NCBI RefSeq assembly: GCF_002394865.1
Contig: NZ_DGUZ01000006.1
Coordinates: 62,001 to 126,000 of the forward strand
Direction of reading: 5' to 3'
Source: Fibrobacter sp. UBA4297
GTDB taxonomy: Bacteria; Fibrobacterota; Fibrobacteria; Fibrobacterales; Fibrobacteraceae
DNA: 64,000 nt
Positions 8,758-17,389 of this stretch are shown here, piece by piece (within the stretch, counting starts at the first letter, position 1; the number at the start of each line of letters is the position of its first letter). The notes under the pieces were generated by a model. The model was not told the origin of the DNA and did no database searches. It saw only the letters and a list, made by a program, of their open reading frames with translations. Position numbers and translations under genes: made by a program.

Positions 8758-9975
8758 TTAGAAGTTCACCTTGTAGAACTTGCGCTTGCCCACCTGGACA
8801 ACGAGCTGGTCGCCACCCTTGATTTCGATCTGGGCCTGCGGATCGGCGAGCTTTTCGCCACCAATCTTTACGCCACCGTTCTGCACCATGCGGCGGGCTT
8901 CGCCCTTACTGGCAAAAGCCTTGATGTTCACGAGGAGGTCGAGGGCGCCATACGAGCCAGCATCGACGGAGCATTCGAGAGCGTCACTCGGGATAGCGTT
9001 TCCGCTGTGGATTTCGCGTTCCTTCGCGGCAGCGGCCTCGGCGGCTTCCGCGCCGTAATACTGCGTCACGATGTCGATAGCGAGGCGGTGCTTGGCATCG
9101 TTCGGATTCATCTTGCCTGCGGCAATGTCCGCCATCATCTGCTTGATTTCTTCGAGTGGGATGTTGGTCAAAAGTTCGAACCAGTTCTCGACAATGCTGT
9201 CGGCAAGGCTGTAAATCTTGTGGTACATCACGTCAGCCGGTTCATTGAGGCCAACGTAGTTGCCGATGGACTTACTCATCTTAACCTTGCCGTCAGTACC
9301 GAGCAAAATCGGCATGAAGAGACCGATCTGCGGTTCCATGCCTTCAAAAATCTGGAGGTCGCGGCCACGGAGCACATTGAACTTCTGGTCAGTGCCGCCG
9401 AGTTCCACGTCGCTTTGGATAGCGACGGAATCATACCCCTGCATCATCGGGTACATGAATTCGTGGAGGCTGATGGGCGTATTGGCCGTATAGCGGTTGT
9501 GGAAGTCCTCGCGTTCGAGCATCTGGGCGACAGTGAACTGTCCCATGAGTTCGGTCACCTTGCTGAACGGGAGCTTAGAGAACCATTCGCCGTTGTAGTG
9601 GATTTCCACTTGGTCGCGGCGGACGACCTTGAAGAACTGTTCCTGGTATTCCTTTGCGTTTTCGAGCACCTGTTCGTGCGTGAGACGCGGACGTGCCTTA
9701 TTGCGGCCGCTCGGGTCACCGATCTGTGCGGTGTAGTCACCCACGATGAGCACGACGGTATGGCCGAGGTCCTGGAACTGGCGGAGCTTGCGCATCACGA
9801 CCGTATGGCCAAAGTGTACGTCCGGAGCCGTCGGATCGACCCCCATCTTGATACGGAGGGGTTTGCCCGTTTCGTAGGACTTCTGGAGTTTCTTTTCGAG
9901 TTCATCTTGCGGCACAACATCGGTAACGCCGCGCATCAAAATTTCAAGCTGTTCTTTTACAGGACGGAATTGCAT
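8758..9975 (-). CDS. tyrS: Tyrosyl-tRNA synthetase
   Basis: 405 residues. The class I HIGH signature appears as HFGH at about residues 54-57, after KMGVDPTAPDV; the KMSKS loop appears as KMSKSIGN. Tyrosine-pocket motifs include LIVGDYTAQIGDPSGRN and QGYDSVAIQSDVELGGTDQ. The C-terminal 60 residues form an S4 RNA-binding domain. The HFGH and GDPSGR pattern points to the TyrZ-like bacterial subtype. It is the first gene of the tyrS-pfkB-mqnB-mqnD run. A short heptad repeat array lies just upstream (9985-10017). Confidence 0.95.
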   Translation of the reverse strand: MQFRPVKEQLEILMRGVTDVVPQDELEKKLQKSYETGKPLRIKMGVDPTAPDVHFGHTVVMRKLRQFQDLGHTVVLIVGDYTAQIGDPSGRNKARPRLTHEQVLENAKEYQEQFFKVVRRDQVEIHYNGEWFSKLPFSKVTELMGQFTVAQMLEREDFHNRYTANTPISLHEFMYPMMQGYDSVAIQSDVELGGTDQKFNVLRGRDLQIFEGMEPQIGLFMPILLGTDGKVKMSKSIGNYVGLNEPADVMYHKIYSLADSIVENWFELLTNIPLEEIKQMMADIAAGKMNPNDAKHRLAIDIVTQYYGAEAAEAAAAKEREIHSGNAIPSDALECSVDAGSYGALDLLVNIKAFASKGEARRMVQNGGVKIGGEKLADPQAQIEIKGGDQLVVQVGKRKFYKVNF

Positions 9976-9984
9976 GTTTTTAAT

Positions 9985-10017
9985 TAAGTGGTTAGTGGTT
10001 GGTGGTTAGTGGTTAGG
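9985..10017. repeat. Heptad array, unit GTGGTTA
   Basis: Four to five near-perfect tandem copies of a 7-bp unit (AGTGGTTAGTGGTTGGTGGT and onward) just upstream of tyrS. Related arrays occur at 19827-19863 and, inverted, at 19897-19968. Confidence 0.8.
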
Positions 10018-10266
10018 GAAATACAAGTCTAAACCGCTAATCACTGGAAGCCCATTTTAAAGGAATGGATAATCATAACGGGTTAAAGATAGCAATTAAG
10101 TAAAACGGGGCCACCCAATTCGACTTTGAAACAAATCAAGTTTAGCAGTCCATAGTATCACAATGATACATGTAAAAATAGTTTTACAGAAAAACACAAA
10201 TTTTGCACTTTAATTATCACATTCATTTGTTAGTTTTGCTCGCAAAACTTATCAGGAAAACATTAT

Positions 10267-10884
10267 ATGAAAAAAATTCTTTTGTCCATTGCACTCGCTG
10301 CCATCAGCGCATTTGCAGTTTCTGCCCCGAAGACCCATGACGGTTTCTTCTTGAACGCCACGATGGGTGCAGGCTATTCCAGCTTTGAAGACAAGATTGA
10401 AGGCGGTCTCGGTAAGATGACTTGCGACGGCGGTGCATTCGAAGCATCCTTTAAACTCGGCGGTACTATATACCCCAACTTAATCCTTCATTTTACCTTC
10501 ATTGGCAACGCCATTTACTCAGACCTCGAATTCAAAGCCGGGCGCGACGAAGAGTCTCTTGAACACGACGGTTTCAACATGCTTATGCTCGGCGGCGGTT
10601 TAACTTATTACGTCGTCCCCGAACAAAACATTTATGCCAGCGCTTCTTTCGGCATTACCGACATAAGCATTTCTCTAAACAGCAACTCCTACAACTTCGA
10701 CAATCTTGATGCCGGCTTCGGCTTCAACATCACCGTCGGCAAAGAATGGTGGCTGAACGATGAAAACGCTCTCGGCGTGGCATTCTCGTTCTCCCATCAC
10801 TCCGCTGACGGTAACTATCGTGGTGAAAAGAACGAAGCCTCCTCCAATTCGTTCTCCATCGTGGCATCCTACACGTTCAACTAA
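10267..10884 (+). CDS. Small outer-membrane beta-barrel protein
   Basis: 205 residues with a Sec signal peptide (MKKILLSIALAAISAFAVSA). The mature part has alternating hydrophobic strands with aromatic girdles and Gly-rich turns, and it ends in FSIVASYTFN, with a terminal aromatic-Asn as in many OmpA/OmpW-like eight-strand barrels. A TATCAGGAAAACATT leader provides an AGGA site. It is a single-gene unit closed by a strong terminator. The ligand or function is unknown. Confidence 0.75.
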   Translation: MKKILLSIALAAISAFAVSAPKTHDGFFLNATMGAGYSSFEDKIEGGLGKMTCDGGAFEASFKLGGTIYPNLILHFTFIGNAIYSDLEFKAGRDEESLEHDGFNMLMLGGGLTYYVVPEQNIYASASFGITDISISLNSNSYNFDNLDAGFGFNITVGKEWWLNDENALGVAFSFSHHSADGNYRGEKNEASSNSFSIVASYTFN

Positions 10885-10902
10885 TTGTTGATTTAAACCA
10901 TT

Positions 10903-10940
10903 GAAAAGCCTCCATGTCTAACATGGAGGCTTTTCTTTTT
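10903..10940 (+). terminator. Rho-independent terminator
   Basis: A perfect 14-bp stem (GAAAAGCCTCCATG pairing with CATGGAGGCTTTTC) with a 5-base loop is followed by a T-run. It closes the barrel gene and may also serve the converging LysR gene. Confidence 0.92.
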
Positions 10941-10964
10941 TACAGTCCTGTCACGCAAGCGTGA

Positions 10965-11855
10965 TTATTTCCGTTTGTTCTGTTGACGGCGAAGGATATA
11001 CTTGGTCAAGAAGTTGTAGAATTCTTCTGTTTTGGAATTATCCTGCTTGTTACGGCGGAGCGATACCACGATATCACGCTTAAAATCCGTATCGGTAATT
11101 TCGAGAAGCTTGACACGTTTGTGGTCCATCTTGCCCCATGAGAGCTCAGGCCAGAAGCCAACGCCAATGCCTGCGGCAACCGCTTCCTTGACAACAGCGG
11201 CGTTATCACTTTCGAATGTAACGTTTGTATGAAATCCGATGCTATCGCAGAGTTCGTTACAAATCTGGCGGTACTGTTTGGAACCGTAAAGGCGGATGAA
11301 CTTTTCATCTTTCAAGTCAAAAAGCGAAATAGAATCGAGTTTTTTGTACTGCGCCGTATTCGGAACCGCCAAGAAAATCTTTTCAGAATGGACAAAGGTC
11401 TCGTCGCTTTCGGTATTGTCGAGTTCGGGCCTGTAGTTCGCGTAAGTGCGCACGCAAATATCGAAAACGCTCGTTTCCTCGTTCTGCACAATATCCACAT
11501 CAATGTCTGAATTACTTCGTCTATACTCAATCACTGCACTTGTAATGAGCGTGGATGCCGCAAGAACGTTCAGCTTGACATTGTTATTCAGCTTGTTCGC
11601 CGTCTCCTTGAGGAGTGCCGGAAGCGCCATCATATTCTCGTAAAGCGGTTGGAGTTTTTCATAAAAGAACTTTCCGCTATCCGTGAGTTTGATGTTACGC
11701 CCGGAATTTTTGAACAGCGATACACCCAGCTCATCTTCGAGCTTGTGGATAGCTTGCGTAAGCGCCGGCTGAACGATGCAGAGGTTCTTCGCGCTTTGCG
11801 TCACGTGTTCCGTACGGGCTACTTCCAAGAAGTATTTGAGCTGAGTCAGTTCCAT
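10965..11855 (-). CDS. LysR-family transcriptional regulator
   Basis: 296 residues. The N-terminal winged helix is classical: MELTQLKYFLEVARTEHVTQ, then a LCIVQPALTQAIHKLEDELG recognition helix and the FKNSGRNIKLTDSGK wing. A linker helix and a two-lobed effector-binding domain follow (AVVKEAVAAGIGVGFWPE). Members activate or repress metabolic operons in response to a small molecule. No divergently transcribed partner is adjacent, so the target is not evident. The C-terminus is Lys/Arg-rich. Confidence 0.92.
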   Translation of the reverse strand: MELTQLKYFLEVARTEHVTQSAKNLCIVQPALTQAIHKLEDELGVSLFKNSGRNIKLTDSGKFFYEKLQPLYENMMALPALLKETANKLNNNVKLNVLAASTLITSAVIEYRRSNSDIDVDIVQNEETSVFDICVRTYANYRPELDNTESDETFVHSEKIFLAVPNTAQYKKLDSISLFDLKDEKFIRLYGSKQYRQICNELCDSIGFHTNVTFESDNAAVVKEAVAAGIGVGFWPELSWGKMDHKRVKLLEITDTDFKRDIVVSLRRNKQDNSKTEEFYNFLTKYILRRQQNKRK

Positions 11856-11888
11856 GGGGTGAAATATAGGTTTTTAGACGAGAGGGAG

Positions 11889-11951
11889 GTGCCCGATCAT
11901 CCCCGTCAAGCGAGGACAGGCGTCGGGCATGACAATCAGGCGGGCATGACA
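11889..11951 (+). repeat. GC-rich palindromic intergenic element ending in GGCATGACA
   Basis: Inverted segments GTGCCCGA and TCGGGCAT flank this element, which carries the GGGCATGACAA end twice. It is a member of the family also seen at 13529, 23128, 39629, 42851, 43706, 46100 and 50718. Confidence 0.6.
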
Positions 11952-11960
11952 ACATAACTG

Positions 11961-13490
11961 CTACTTGCTAAAAGCAGCAAGGTCGATGCCGAGCTGTTTA
12001 ATTTTGTAAGTGAGGATGCGCGGGGTGGTCGAGAGACTGCGGGCCGCCGCAGCCATCTTGCCCTTGCTGCTCTTGAGGGCGTCGCAAATGATGTCGCGTT
12101 CGTACGCCTCGACCATGAGCTTGAGGTTTCCGCTCACGGGCGTTCCGCTGGTTTCATCGGTCTGGATGGTCGGCGGGAAGTGATGTGGATAGATGACATC
12201 TTCTTCGGTCAAGAGCACCGCACGTTCAATCGCATTTTCAAGTTCGCGCACATTGCCTGGCCACGGGTAGCTCATGAGCATTTCGATTGTACCGCGAGCA
12301 AGGCGGCGCACGTTTTTACCCACCAAGCGGCAGTAATGTTCAACAAAGTAATCCGCCAAAAGCACAATGTCGGTGCGGCGCTTGCGAAGCGGCGGCACGT
12401 AAATCGGAACGATGTGGAGCTGGTAATACAAGTCTTCACGGAATGCCCCATCCGAGACCATCTGCTGCAAATTTTTGGTCGTTGCACAAATCACGCGAAC
12501 GTTCACCTTTTTCGGGAAGCGGGCGCCCACGCGTTCCATTTCACCCTGCTGCAAAAGGCGAAGCAACTTTATCTGCAAGTTCGGAGTGAGTTCCGCAACT
12601 TCATCGAGGAATAGCGTTCCGCCTTCGGCCTGCTCGACGCGGCCCGGCGCCTCGTTGACGACGCCAACCAAGGCGCCCTTTTCGCTACCGAAAAGCTCCC
12701 GGTCCAAAACGGACTCCGGGAGGGCCGCGCAATGCACTCGCACGAACGGCCCTAAATTGCGGTCAGAACGGAAATGTATGGCTTCTGCAACAAGCCCTTT
12801 GCCTGTCCCCACCTCGCCCACAATGAGCGCCGGGAGCGGGCTTTTTGCAACTTGGTCAATTCGCGTATAGACTTGTTGCATCTCGGGCGTTTTACCGATG
12901 ATGTTATCCGGCTGGAAACGCGCCTTAAGTTCCATCGCCATACGTTCGTTTTCGGCCTTGAGGATTTCGTTTTCTTCTCGGGCCTGGCGGCGGAGTTTTA
13001 CGGCAGTCGCAAGCATCTGCGCGATAATTTCGAGCAAATGAATTTGGTCGTTGAGGTTCGCTTCGTCGGGATTGTGCTCGTCAGCACTCAGGGCACCAAC
13101 GACTTCCTGTTCCATGATAATCGGAACGCAAAGGAACGCCTTGTCTTCGGTCTTGCCGCGGCCCGTGCGGTCCAAAAAGTCCGGATCTTTCGCGACGGAA
13201 GGAATGATAATGGGCTTACCCGTTTCAACAACTCGGCCCGTAATGCCTTCGCCCACCTTGTAACGGCCCTTGCTCGCCTGACGACTGCTCAAGCCTTCGG
13301 CAATTTCAATGGAGATTTCGCCGGTATGACGGTTGTACAATGTGAGGGTCGCATGCTCGACGCCCATCACCGATTCGACGGTCTGCAATACAGGATGCGC
13401 CACCGTTTCGAAATCAAGACTCTGGTTCAAAATAGAGCTGATCTTGTAGAGCAGCTCCAGTTCTTGAATCTTGGCGTGAGTCGTAGGCAT
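11961..13490 (-). CDS. NifA-like GAF/AAA+/Fis regulator lacking a canonical GAFTGA loop
   Basis: 509 residues. A GAF domain (about 10-170) closely resembles that of NifA (LELLYKISSILNQSLD; GRYKVGEGITGRVVETGKP). The AAA+ domain has Walker A GEVGTGKG (225-232) and Walker B GGTLFLDEVAEL. A Fis-type helix-turn-helix forms the end (GKMAAAARSLSTTPRILTYK). Such proteins normally remodel sigma-54 polymerase. Here the sigma-54-contacting GAFTGA loop reads GALVGV (272-277), and the second putative arginine finger in REDLYYRL is Gln (REDLYYQL, position 357). The protein may therefore not act on sigma-54, or may use an altered contact. The ligand of the GAF domain is unknown, and no nif gene is nearby. 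Confidence 0.88.
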   Translation of the reverse strand: MPTTHAKIQELELLYKISSILNQSLDFETVAHPVLQTVESVMGVEHATLTLYNRHTGEISIEIAEGLSSRQASKGRYKVGEGITGRVVETGKPIIIPSVAKDPDFLDRTGRGKTEDKAFLCVPIIMEQEVVGALSADEHNPDEANLNDQIHLLEIIAQMLATAVKLRRQAREENEILKAENERMAMELKARFQPDNIIGKTPEMQQVYTRIDQVAKSPLPALIVGEVGTGKGLVAEAIHFRSDRNLGPFVRVHCAALPESVLDRELFGSEKGALVGVVNEAPGRVEQAEGGTLFLDEVAELTPNLQIKLLRLLQQGEMERVGARFPKKVNVRVICATTKNLQQMVSDGAFREDLYYQLHIVPIYVPPLRKRRTDIVLLADYFVEHYCRLVGKNVRRLARGTIEMLMSYPWPGNVRELENAIERAVLLTEEDVIYPHHFPPTIQTDETSGTPVSGNLKLMVEAYERDIICDALKSSKGKMAAAARSLSTTPRILTYKIKQLGIDLAAFSK

Positions 13491-13528
13491 GGACTAACAA
13501 TATAAATTTTTGAACTGTATAAAATGGA

Positions 13529-13556
13529 GATGCCCGCTCGGAGGCGGGCATGACAA
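13529..13556 (+). repeat. Palindromic intergenic element
   Basis: An ATGCCCGC/GCGGGCAT hairpin with a short loop ends in GGCATGACAAAG. It lies between yqeY and the NifA-like gene. It could also terminate yqeY transcripts, but it belongs to the dispersed repeat family. Confidence 0.65.
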
Positions 13557-13577
13557 AGCGTGGCTGGAAGCGTAGCG

Positions 13578-14048
13578 TTACTTCAACGCTTCTTGAACGA
13601 GTGCGGAAGCGCGCTTGGAATCAAAGCGGCCCTTGACCTTCGGGGAGAGTTCCTTCATGATCTTTCCCATGTCCTTGGGAGAAGAGGCGCCCGTTGCAGC
13701 CTTGATTTCGGCAATGAGGGCCTTGACTTCGTCTTCGGTCATTTCGGCAGGCATGTACTTGCGGTAAAGTGCAATGCAAGCTTCTTCAGCCGGAATCTTG
13801 TCCAGGAATCCGCCCTTCTTGAGGATTTCGATGGATTCCTGTTTCTGCTTCACGCTCTTGGCGAGAACATCGATGCACATGGCGTCGGTAATGCTTTCGG
13901 TAATCTGTGCCGGAGTGGCACCAGATTTCATAGCTTCGTTCTTGATGTCAGAATGGAGCGTACGAAGAGTTCCGAGAGTTTCGGCATCGTGGGCCTTCAT
14001 GGCTGTCTTGATGTCGTCGAGAATCTGGGTAAGCAAAGCACAACTCAT
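13578..14048 (-). CDS. yqeY: GatB/YqeY-domain protein
   Basis: 156 residues, the family's usual length. Diagnostic parts are ILDDIKTAMKAHD, TLRTLHSDIKNEAMKSG, the YMPAEMTEDEVKALIAEIK core and the C-terminal MGKIMKELSPKVKGRFDSKR. The family resembles the tail domain of amidotransferase subunit GatB and probably binds tRNA or protein substrates; its exact role is unsettled. It lies downstream of rpsU, the widely conserved rpsU-yqeY arrangement. A GAGGTC site precedes the ATG. The spacer to rpsU (14049-14173) holds an 8-bp inverted repeat, TAATGAGT/ACTCATTA. Confidence 0.92.
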   Translation of the reverse strand: MSCALLTQILDDIKTAMKAHDAETLGTLRTLHSDIKNEAMKSGATPAQITESITDAMCIDVLAKSVKQKQESIEILKKGGFLDKIPAEEACIALYRKYMPAEMTEDEVKALIAEIKAATGASSPKDMGKIMKELSPKVKGRFDSKRASALVQEALK

Positions 14049-14173
14049 ATTGACCTCGAGCGATTATAACGCTTCGCTCCAAGCGATGAAGATTTGTTAT
14101 AAAACACCTAATGAGTCATCAGCACTAGCCGACAACTCATTAAAGCTTAACAAAGTCCGATTAAGGAATCGAA

Positions 14174-14383
14174 TTAGTAGAGACGCTTGCGGTTCTGGTC
14201 AGCAATCTCTTTGAGACGCTTGCGACGAGCTGCAGTTTCAATGCGCTTCTTTTCTTCGGAAGGCTTTTCGAAACGCTGACGCTTCTTGACGTCGGAGATG
14301 ATGCCATTCTTTTCGCAAGACTTGGTGAAACGCTTGAGAGCGCGTTCGAACGGTTCGTTGGACTTAACAATAACGCCGATCAC
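14174..14383 (-). CDS. rpsU: 30S ribosomal protein bS21
   Basis: 69 residues from a GTG at 14383, with AAAGGAT about six bases upstream. The sequence IVKSNEPFERALKRFTKSCE and the Lys/Arg-rich C-terminal helix (PSEEKKRIETAARRKRLKEI) are characteristic of bS21, which sits near the anti-Shine-Dalgarno end of 16S rRNA. It heads the rpsU-yqeY pair. Confidence 0.95.
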   Translation of the reverse strand: MIGVIVKSNEPFERALKRFTKSCEKNGIISDVKKRQRFEKPSEEKKRIETAARRKRLKEIADQNRKRLY

Positions 14384-14498
14384 GATAATCCTTTGGTTAA
14401 AAATTCAATTTTTTGATAGCCAAATATACCTAATTTTTTCTATTCCGTCAAGGGTAACAATTTTTTAGCGGTTGGAGCGCAATTTTGCAACGCCAGCC

Positions 14499-16433
14499 CT
14501 AACCTATATTACCCCCTTTATATTCCATTGCGAGCATGGTAATGTCGTCAAACTGCGAAGCGTTGCGCGTAAACGCGTCGATTTGGCGCTTGACAAAGCG
14601 ACACATTTCCTTGGTGCCTTTTCCGCCCCCATGCGTAAGCGCGTCTAGCAGTCTGTCGTTGCCGAACAGTTCATTGTGTTCGTTAGTCGCTTCAGTGACG
14701 CCATCAGTGTAGAGGAATAACGTATCGCCCGGAGCAAGTTCAAGCGTCTGCATCTTGTAGCGCGAGTTTTCCATCGCCGCCATGACAACGCCGGCCTTGC
14801 TCTTTGCAAATTCAACCGAGCCATCCTTATGGCGGATAGCAGGCGGGTTATGCCCGGCAGACGCAAATTCCACATGCCCGGTCTTCAAATCGACAAAGCC
14901 CATCCACACCGTCACGAACATGTTCGCCCGGTTGCGCCTGGCCAGCTCATAGTTTGCCTTTTCAAACGTCTCGGCAACAGACTTTAAGTTCTGCGCCATC
15001 GTTCGAAGCACAATGCGCGAAACCATCATAAACAGCGCGGCAGGCACGCCCTTGCCAGAGACATCCCCCACGACCACGCATAGACGTCCGTCATCGAGCT
15101 TGAAGAAATCGTAAAAGTCACCGCCGACTTCCTTCGCCGGTAAGAGGAACGGAGTCAGTTCATGATACGGATCTCCTGAGCCTTCCTCCTTTTCGTCCAT
15201 CGACAAAAATCCAATCTGGATATCCTTTGCAAAATCAAGTTCGCTTTCGATGCGGTCCAGATCCTTCTGCTTTTCCATGTGCTCCTTAAGTGAAGTGCGC
15301 ATGTTCAGGAACGCCCAGCCAAACTGGGCAATCTCGTCACGCCCCGAAAGGTGCGGAATCGCCACATCAAAGTCGCCCTGCCCCATCTTGTTCGCCGCCA
15401 CGGCAAGTTCCTTGAGCGGACGGGACACCCTGGTCGAAATCACAAATATCAAAAGCAGCATCACGACATAGCCGGCAAAGCACATCCACGCAAACATTTT
15501 TTCCAGGGAGCGCTGGCTTTCCATGAATTCACTCGCGGGCCATACAATCATAAACGTCCAGCCGTTCGATTCCATCGCCTTGAAGTAAATGACCGCATCC
15601 TTGCCATCTGCAGTTGTTCCCATGAAGAGGCCCTTCCTCATGCTCTGCACGGTCTTTTCGAATTCCGTAACCGTCTGCGCGGTCATTCCTCCGGAGATGT
15701 CGGACAAACTTTCTTTAAAGACAATCTCGTTCTTGGGGTGAGCGATAATGGTATTGTTCGCAGACAGCACGACAACATAGCCCGAGTTCGACACAGGAAT
15801 CGACGCCACGGTTTCCTTGAGGAACGCAATCGACATATCGACGCAAAGAACACCCGCAAAAACGGTGTTCCCGTAGGCATCCTTCTGGTAAATCGGTGCC
15901 GTATAAATTGCAATCGGTTCCTTGATAAAATCACCGACAAACGGTTCCTGCCAAAGCCCCTTCTGCAAGTTCTTGGTGCTCTTGTACCAAGTCTTTTCAA
16001 GGTAATCCTTGCCTTTCAAGAGCTTGATTTCGTTACCTGAATATTGAGCAAGGCGCATCACTTCCTGATGCAATTTTGCCTTGGGCGCCATACCCGGCTC
16101 GTAAGCGACAACCACGGCAAGTACCTGCGGGAGCGTCTGGCGGGCGTCAAAGACAGCCTGGGTCAAGAAGTCGTCGAGGTCCTTCCCCGAAAGCATTTCC
16201 TTGCCAAGCACTTCGGCATATTCATCGCCAATCTTTTTCCCTTTTTCGAAAAGTTTTTCAATAATGGCGACATTGGCGAGACTGATCTCTTCGCCCTTTT
16301 CTGTGAGCAGTGTCGAAAGCTCGCTTTGCACCTTGAAACTGAGAACCCCGAACAGCGTCGCGAACACGATGCTGAAACCGACTAGGGTCATCATGGACTG
16401 TTTGAACGCCAGTCCGTGCATGTTGAAGCCCAT
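14499..16433 (-). CDS. Membrane sensor with Cache, HAMP and PP2C (RsbU-like) phosphatase
   Basis: 644 residues. A membrane segment lies at about 12-32, a periplasmic Cache-type sensor at about 40-290 (KPLLxxTW-like YLEKTWYKS; PIYQKDAYGNTVFAGVLCVD), a second membrane segment at about 300-320 and a HAMP domain (SRPLKELAVAANKMGQGDFD). A SpoIIE/RsbU serine phosphatase forms the C-terminal 240 residues. Metal-binding motifs are intact: KEVGGDFYDFF, VGDVSGKGVPAALFM and LFLYTDGVTEATN. It probably dephosphorylates an anti-sigma-factor antagonist in response to an external ligand. No partner kinase or antagonist is next to it. Confidence 0.9.
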   Translation of the reverse strand: MGFNMHGLAFKQSMMTLVGFSIVFATLFGVLSFKVQSELSTLLTEKGEEISLANVAIIEKLFEKGKKIGDEYAEVLGKEMLSGKDLDDFLTQAVFDARQTLPQVLAVVVAYEPGMAPKAKLHQEVMRLAQYSGNEIKLLKGKDYLEKTWYKSTKNLQKGLWQEPFVGDFIKEPIAIYTAPIYQKDAYGNTVFAGVLCVDMSIAFLKETVASIPVSNSGYVVVLSANNTIIAHPKNEIVFKESLSDISGGMTAQTVTEFEKTVQSMRKGLFMGTTADGKDAVIYFKAMESNGWTFMIVWPASEFMESQRSLEKMFAWMCFAGYVVMLLLIFVISTRVSRPLKELAVAANKMGQGDFDVAIPHLSGRDEIAQFGWAFLNMRTSLKEHMEKQKDLDRIESELDFAKDIQIGFLSMDEKEEGSGDPYHELTPFLLPAKEVGGDFYDFFKLDDGRLCVVVGDVSGKGVPAALFMMVSRIVLRTMAQNLKSVAETFEKANYELARRNRANMFVTVWMGFVDLKTGHVEFASAGHNPPAIRHKDGSVEFAKSKAGVVMAAMENSRYKMQTLELAPGDTLFLYTDGVTEATNEHNELFGNDRLLDALTHGGGKGTKEMCRFVKRQIDAFTRNASQFDDITMLAMEYKGGNIG

Positions 16434-16771
16434 AAGGAAAACCTTTTCTTTTTGCTACGACAAAAATCGTTTTTTATTACATGCGAAAATATATGTAACT
16501 AAACAGGACTTGTGTAGGAACTCCCCAAAAAAATTTCGACGAATAACGTCACTGCAAAAGACACCGATTCAGCGCGCCGCAAAACCATTAAACATTTGAG
16601 CACTAAATATAGGTAAAAACTAGTTTTTTTTGCGTAATTTTTTGTAAAATATCAACTTTTTTCACAAAAATAAATCTTCGTAACTTGCGAAGTATCAAAG
16701 ACTTATGTATATTATTTGTAAGAATATTCCAAAATAGCCGAAGCCATTATTTTTTAACGCGGAGTACAACA
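16434..16771. other. AT-rich intergenic region between divergent genes
   Basis: 338 bases separate the phosphatase start from the SPOR lipoprotein start. The region is strongly AT-rich (TTTTTTTTGCG and poly-A tracts) and must hold both promoters. I see no convincing paired -35/-10 boxes, structured RNA or ORF. The in-frame ATG at 16685 would extend the lipoprotein with a non-signal sequence and is rejected. Confidence 0.5.
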
Positions 16772-17314
16772 ATGAAGCTGCAATCGGTATCGTTAATCGG
16801 GGCAATAACCCTTTCATGCGCCTTACTTTCCGCCTGCGGTAGCAAGGAAGAAAAACCGGCTCCTCAAGCCGAAGTAAAGCCTGCCGTCGAAGAACCAGCT
16901 CCCGTACAAGAAGCCGCACCGGAACCAGCCCAGGAAGAACCGGCTTTGGTCCCCATCCAGTCTCTTAGCGAAGAAAAGGCCGCTCCTGCAGAACCGGCCG
17001 CACCGGTATCTAGCGTTGAACAGGAATCCTCCGGCCCGTTCGTCATCCAGGTGAGCATCCAGGCCTCCAGAAGAGCAGCAAACAATGTCGTAAGCAAGCT
17101 CTCTGACCAGGGCATCAAGGCATACGTTGCCGAAGTTGAAAATCCAGGCGAACTCGAAGGCACGTTCTACCGCGTACGTGTCGGATATTTCTCCACGATT
17201 GCAAACGCCCAGCAGTTTGGCAAGGAAGTCCTCGCTCCGCAGGGTTACGCCGGATGGGTGGACAACCGCAAGAACGACCGCATTGGCCAGCCTGGCGCAA
17301 GCGAAGACATGTAA
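16772..17314 (+). CDS. SPOR-domain lipoprotein
   Basis: 180 residues from the ATG at 16772 (GGAG at 16761-16764). A lipoprotein signal peptide with lipobox LLSAC puts the lipidated Cys near residue 22. A Pro/Ala/Glu-rich flexible segment of about 80 residues (repeats of EEPAPVQE type) spans the periplasm. The last 80 residues form a SPOR fold (FVIQVSIQASRRAANNVVSK and FYRVRVGYFSTIANAQQFGK). SPOR domains bind denuded septal peptidoglycan, so a division- or cell-wall-linked role is likely. Confidence 0.88.
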   Translation: MKLQSVSLIGAITLSCALLSACGSKEEKPAPQAEVKPAVEEPAPVQEAAPEPAQEEPALVPIQSLSEEKAAPAEPAAPVSSVEQESSGPFVIQVSIQASRRAANNVVSKLSDQGIKAYVAEVENPGELEGTFYRVRVGYFSTIANAQQFGKEVLAPQGYAGWVDNRKNDRIGQPGASEDM

Positions 17315-17336
17315 TTTACAAAAGCAACGAACTGTT

Positions 17337-17368
17337 AAAGGCCCCGCACTTGCGGAGCCTTTTTTTTG
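17337..17368 (+). terminator. Rho-independent terminator
   Basis: A GC-rich stem (AAGGC-CCGCA with TGCGG-GCCTT, one bulge on each side) is followed by eight T. It ends the SPOR lipoprotein transcript ahead of the converging lipoprotein gene. Confidence 0.85.
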
Positions 17369-17389
17369 ATTTTCAAGCGGTTTTCATCA

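Noticed and set aside
8743..9987. 414-codon frame on the plus strand
   Set aside because: Antisense to tyrS.
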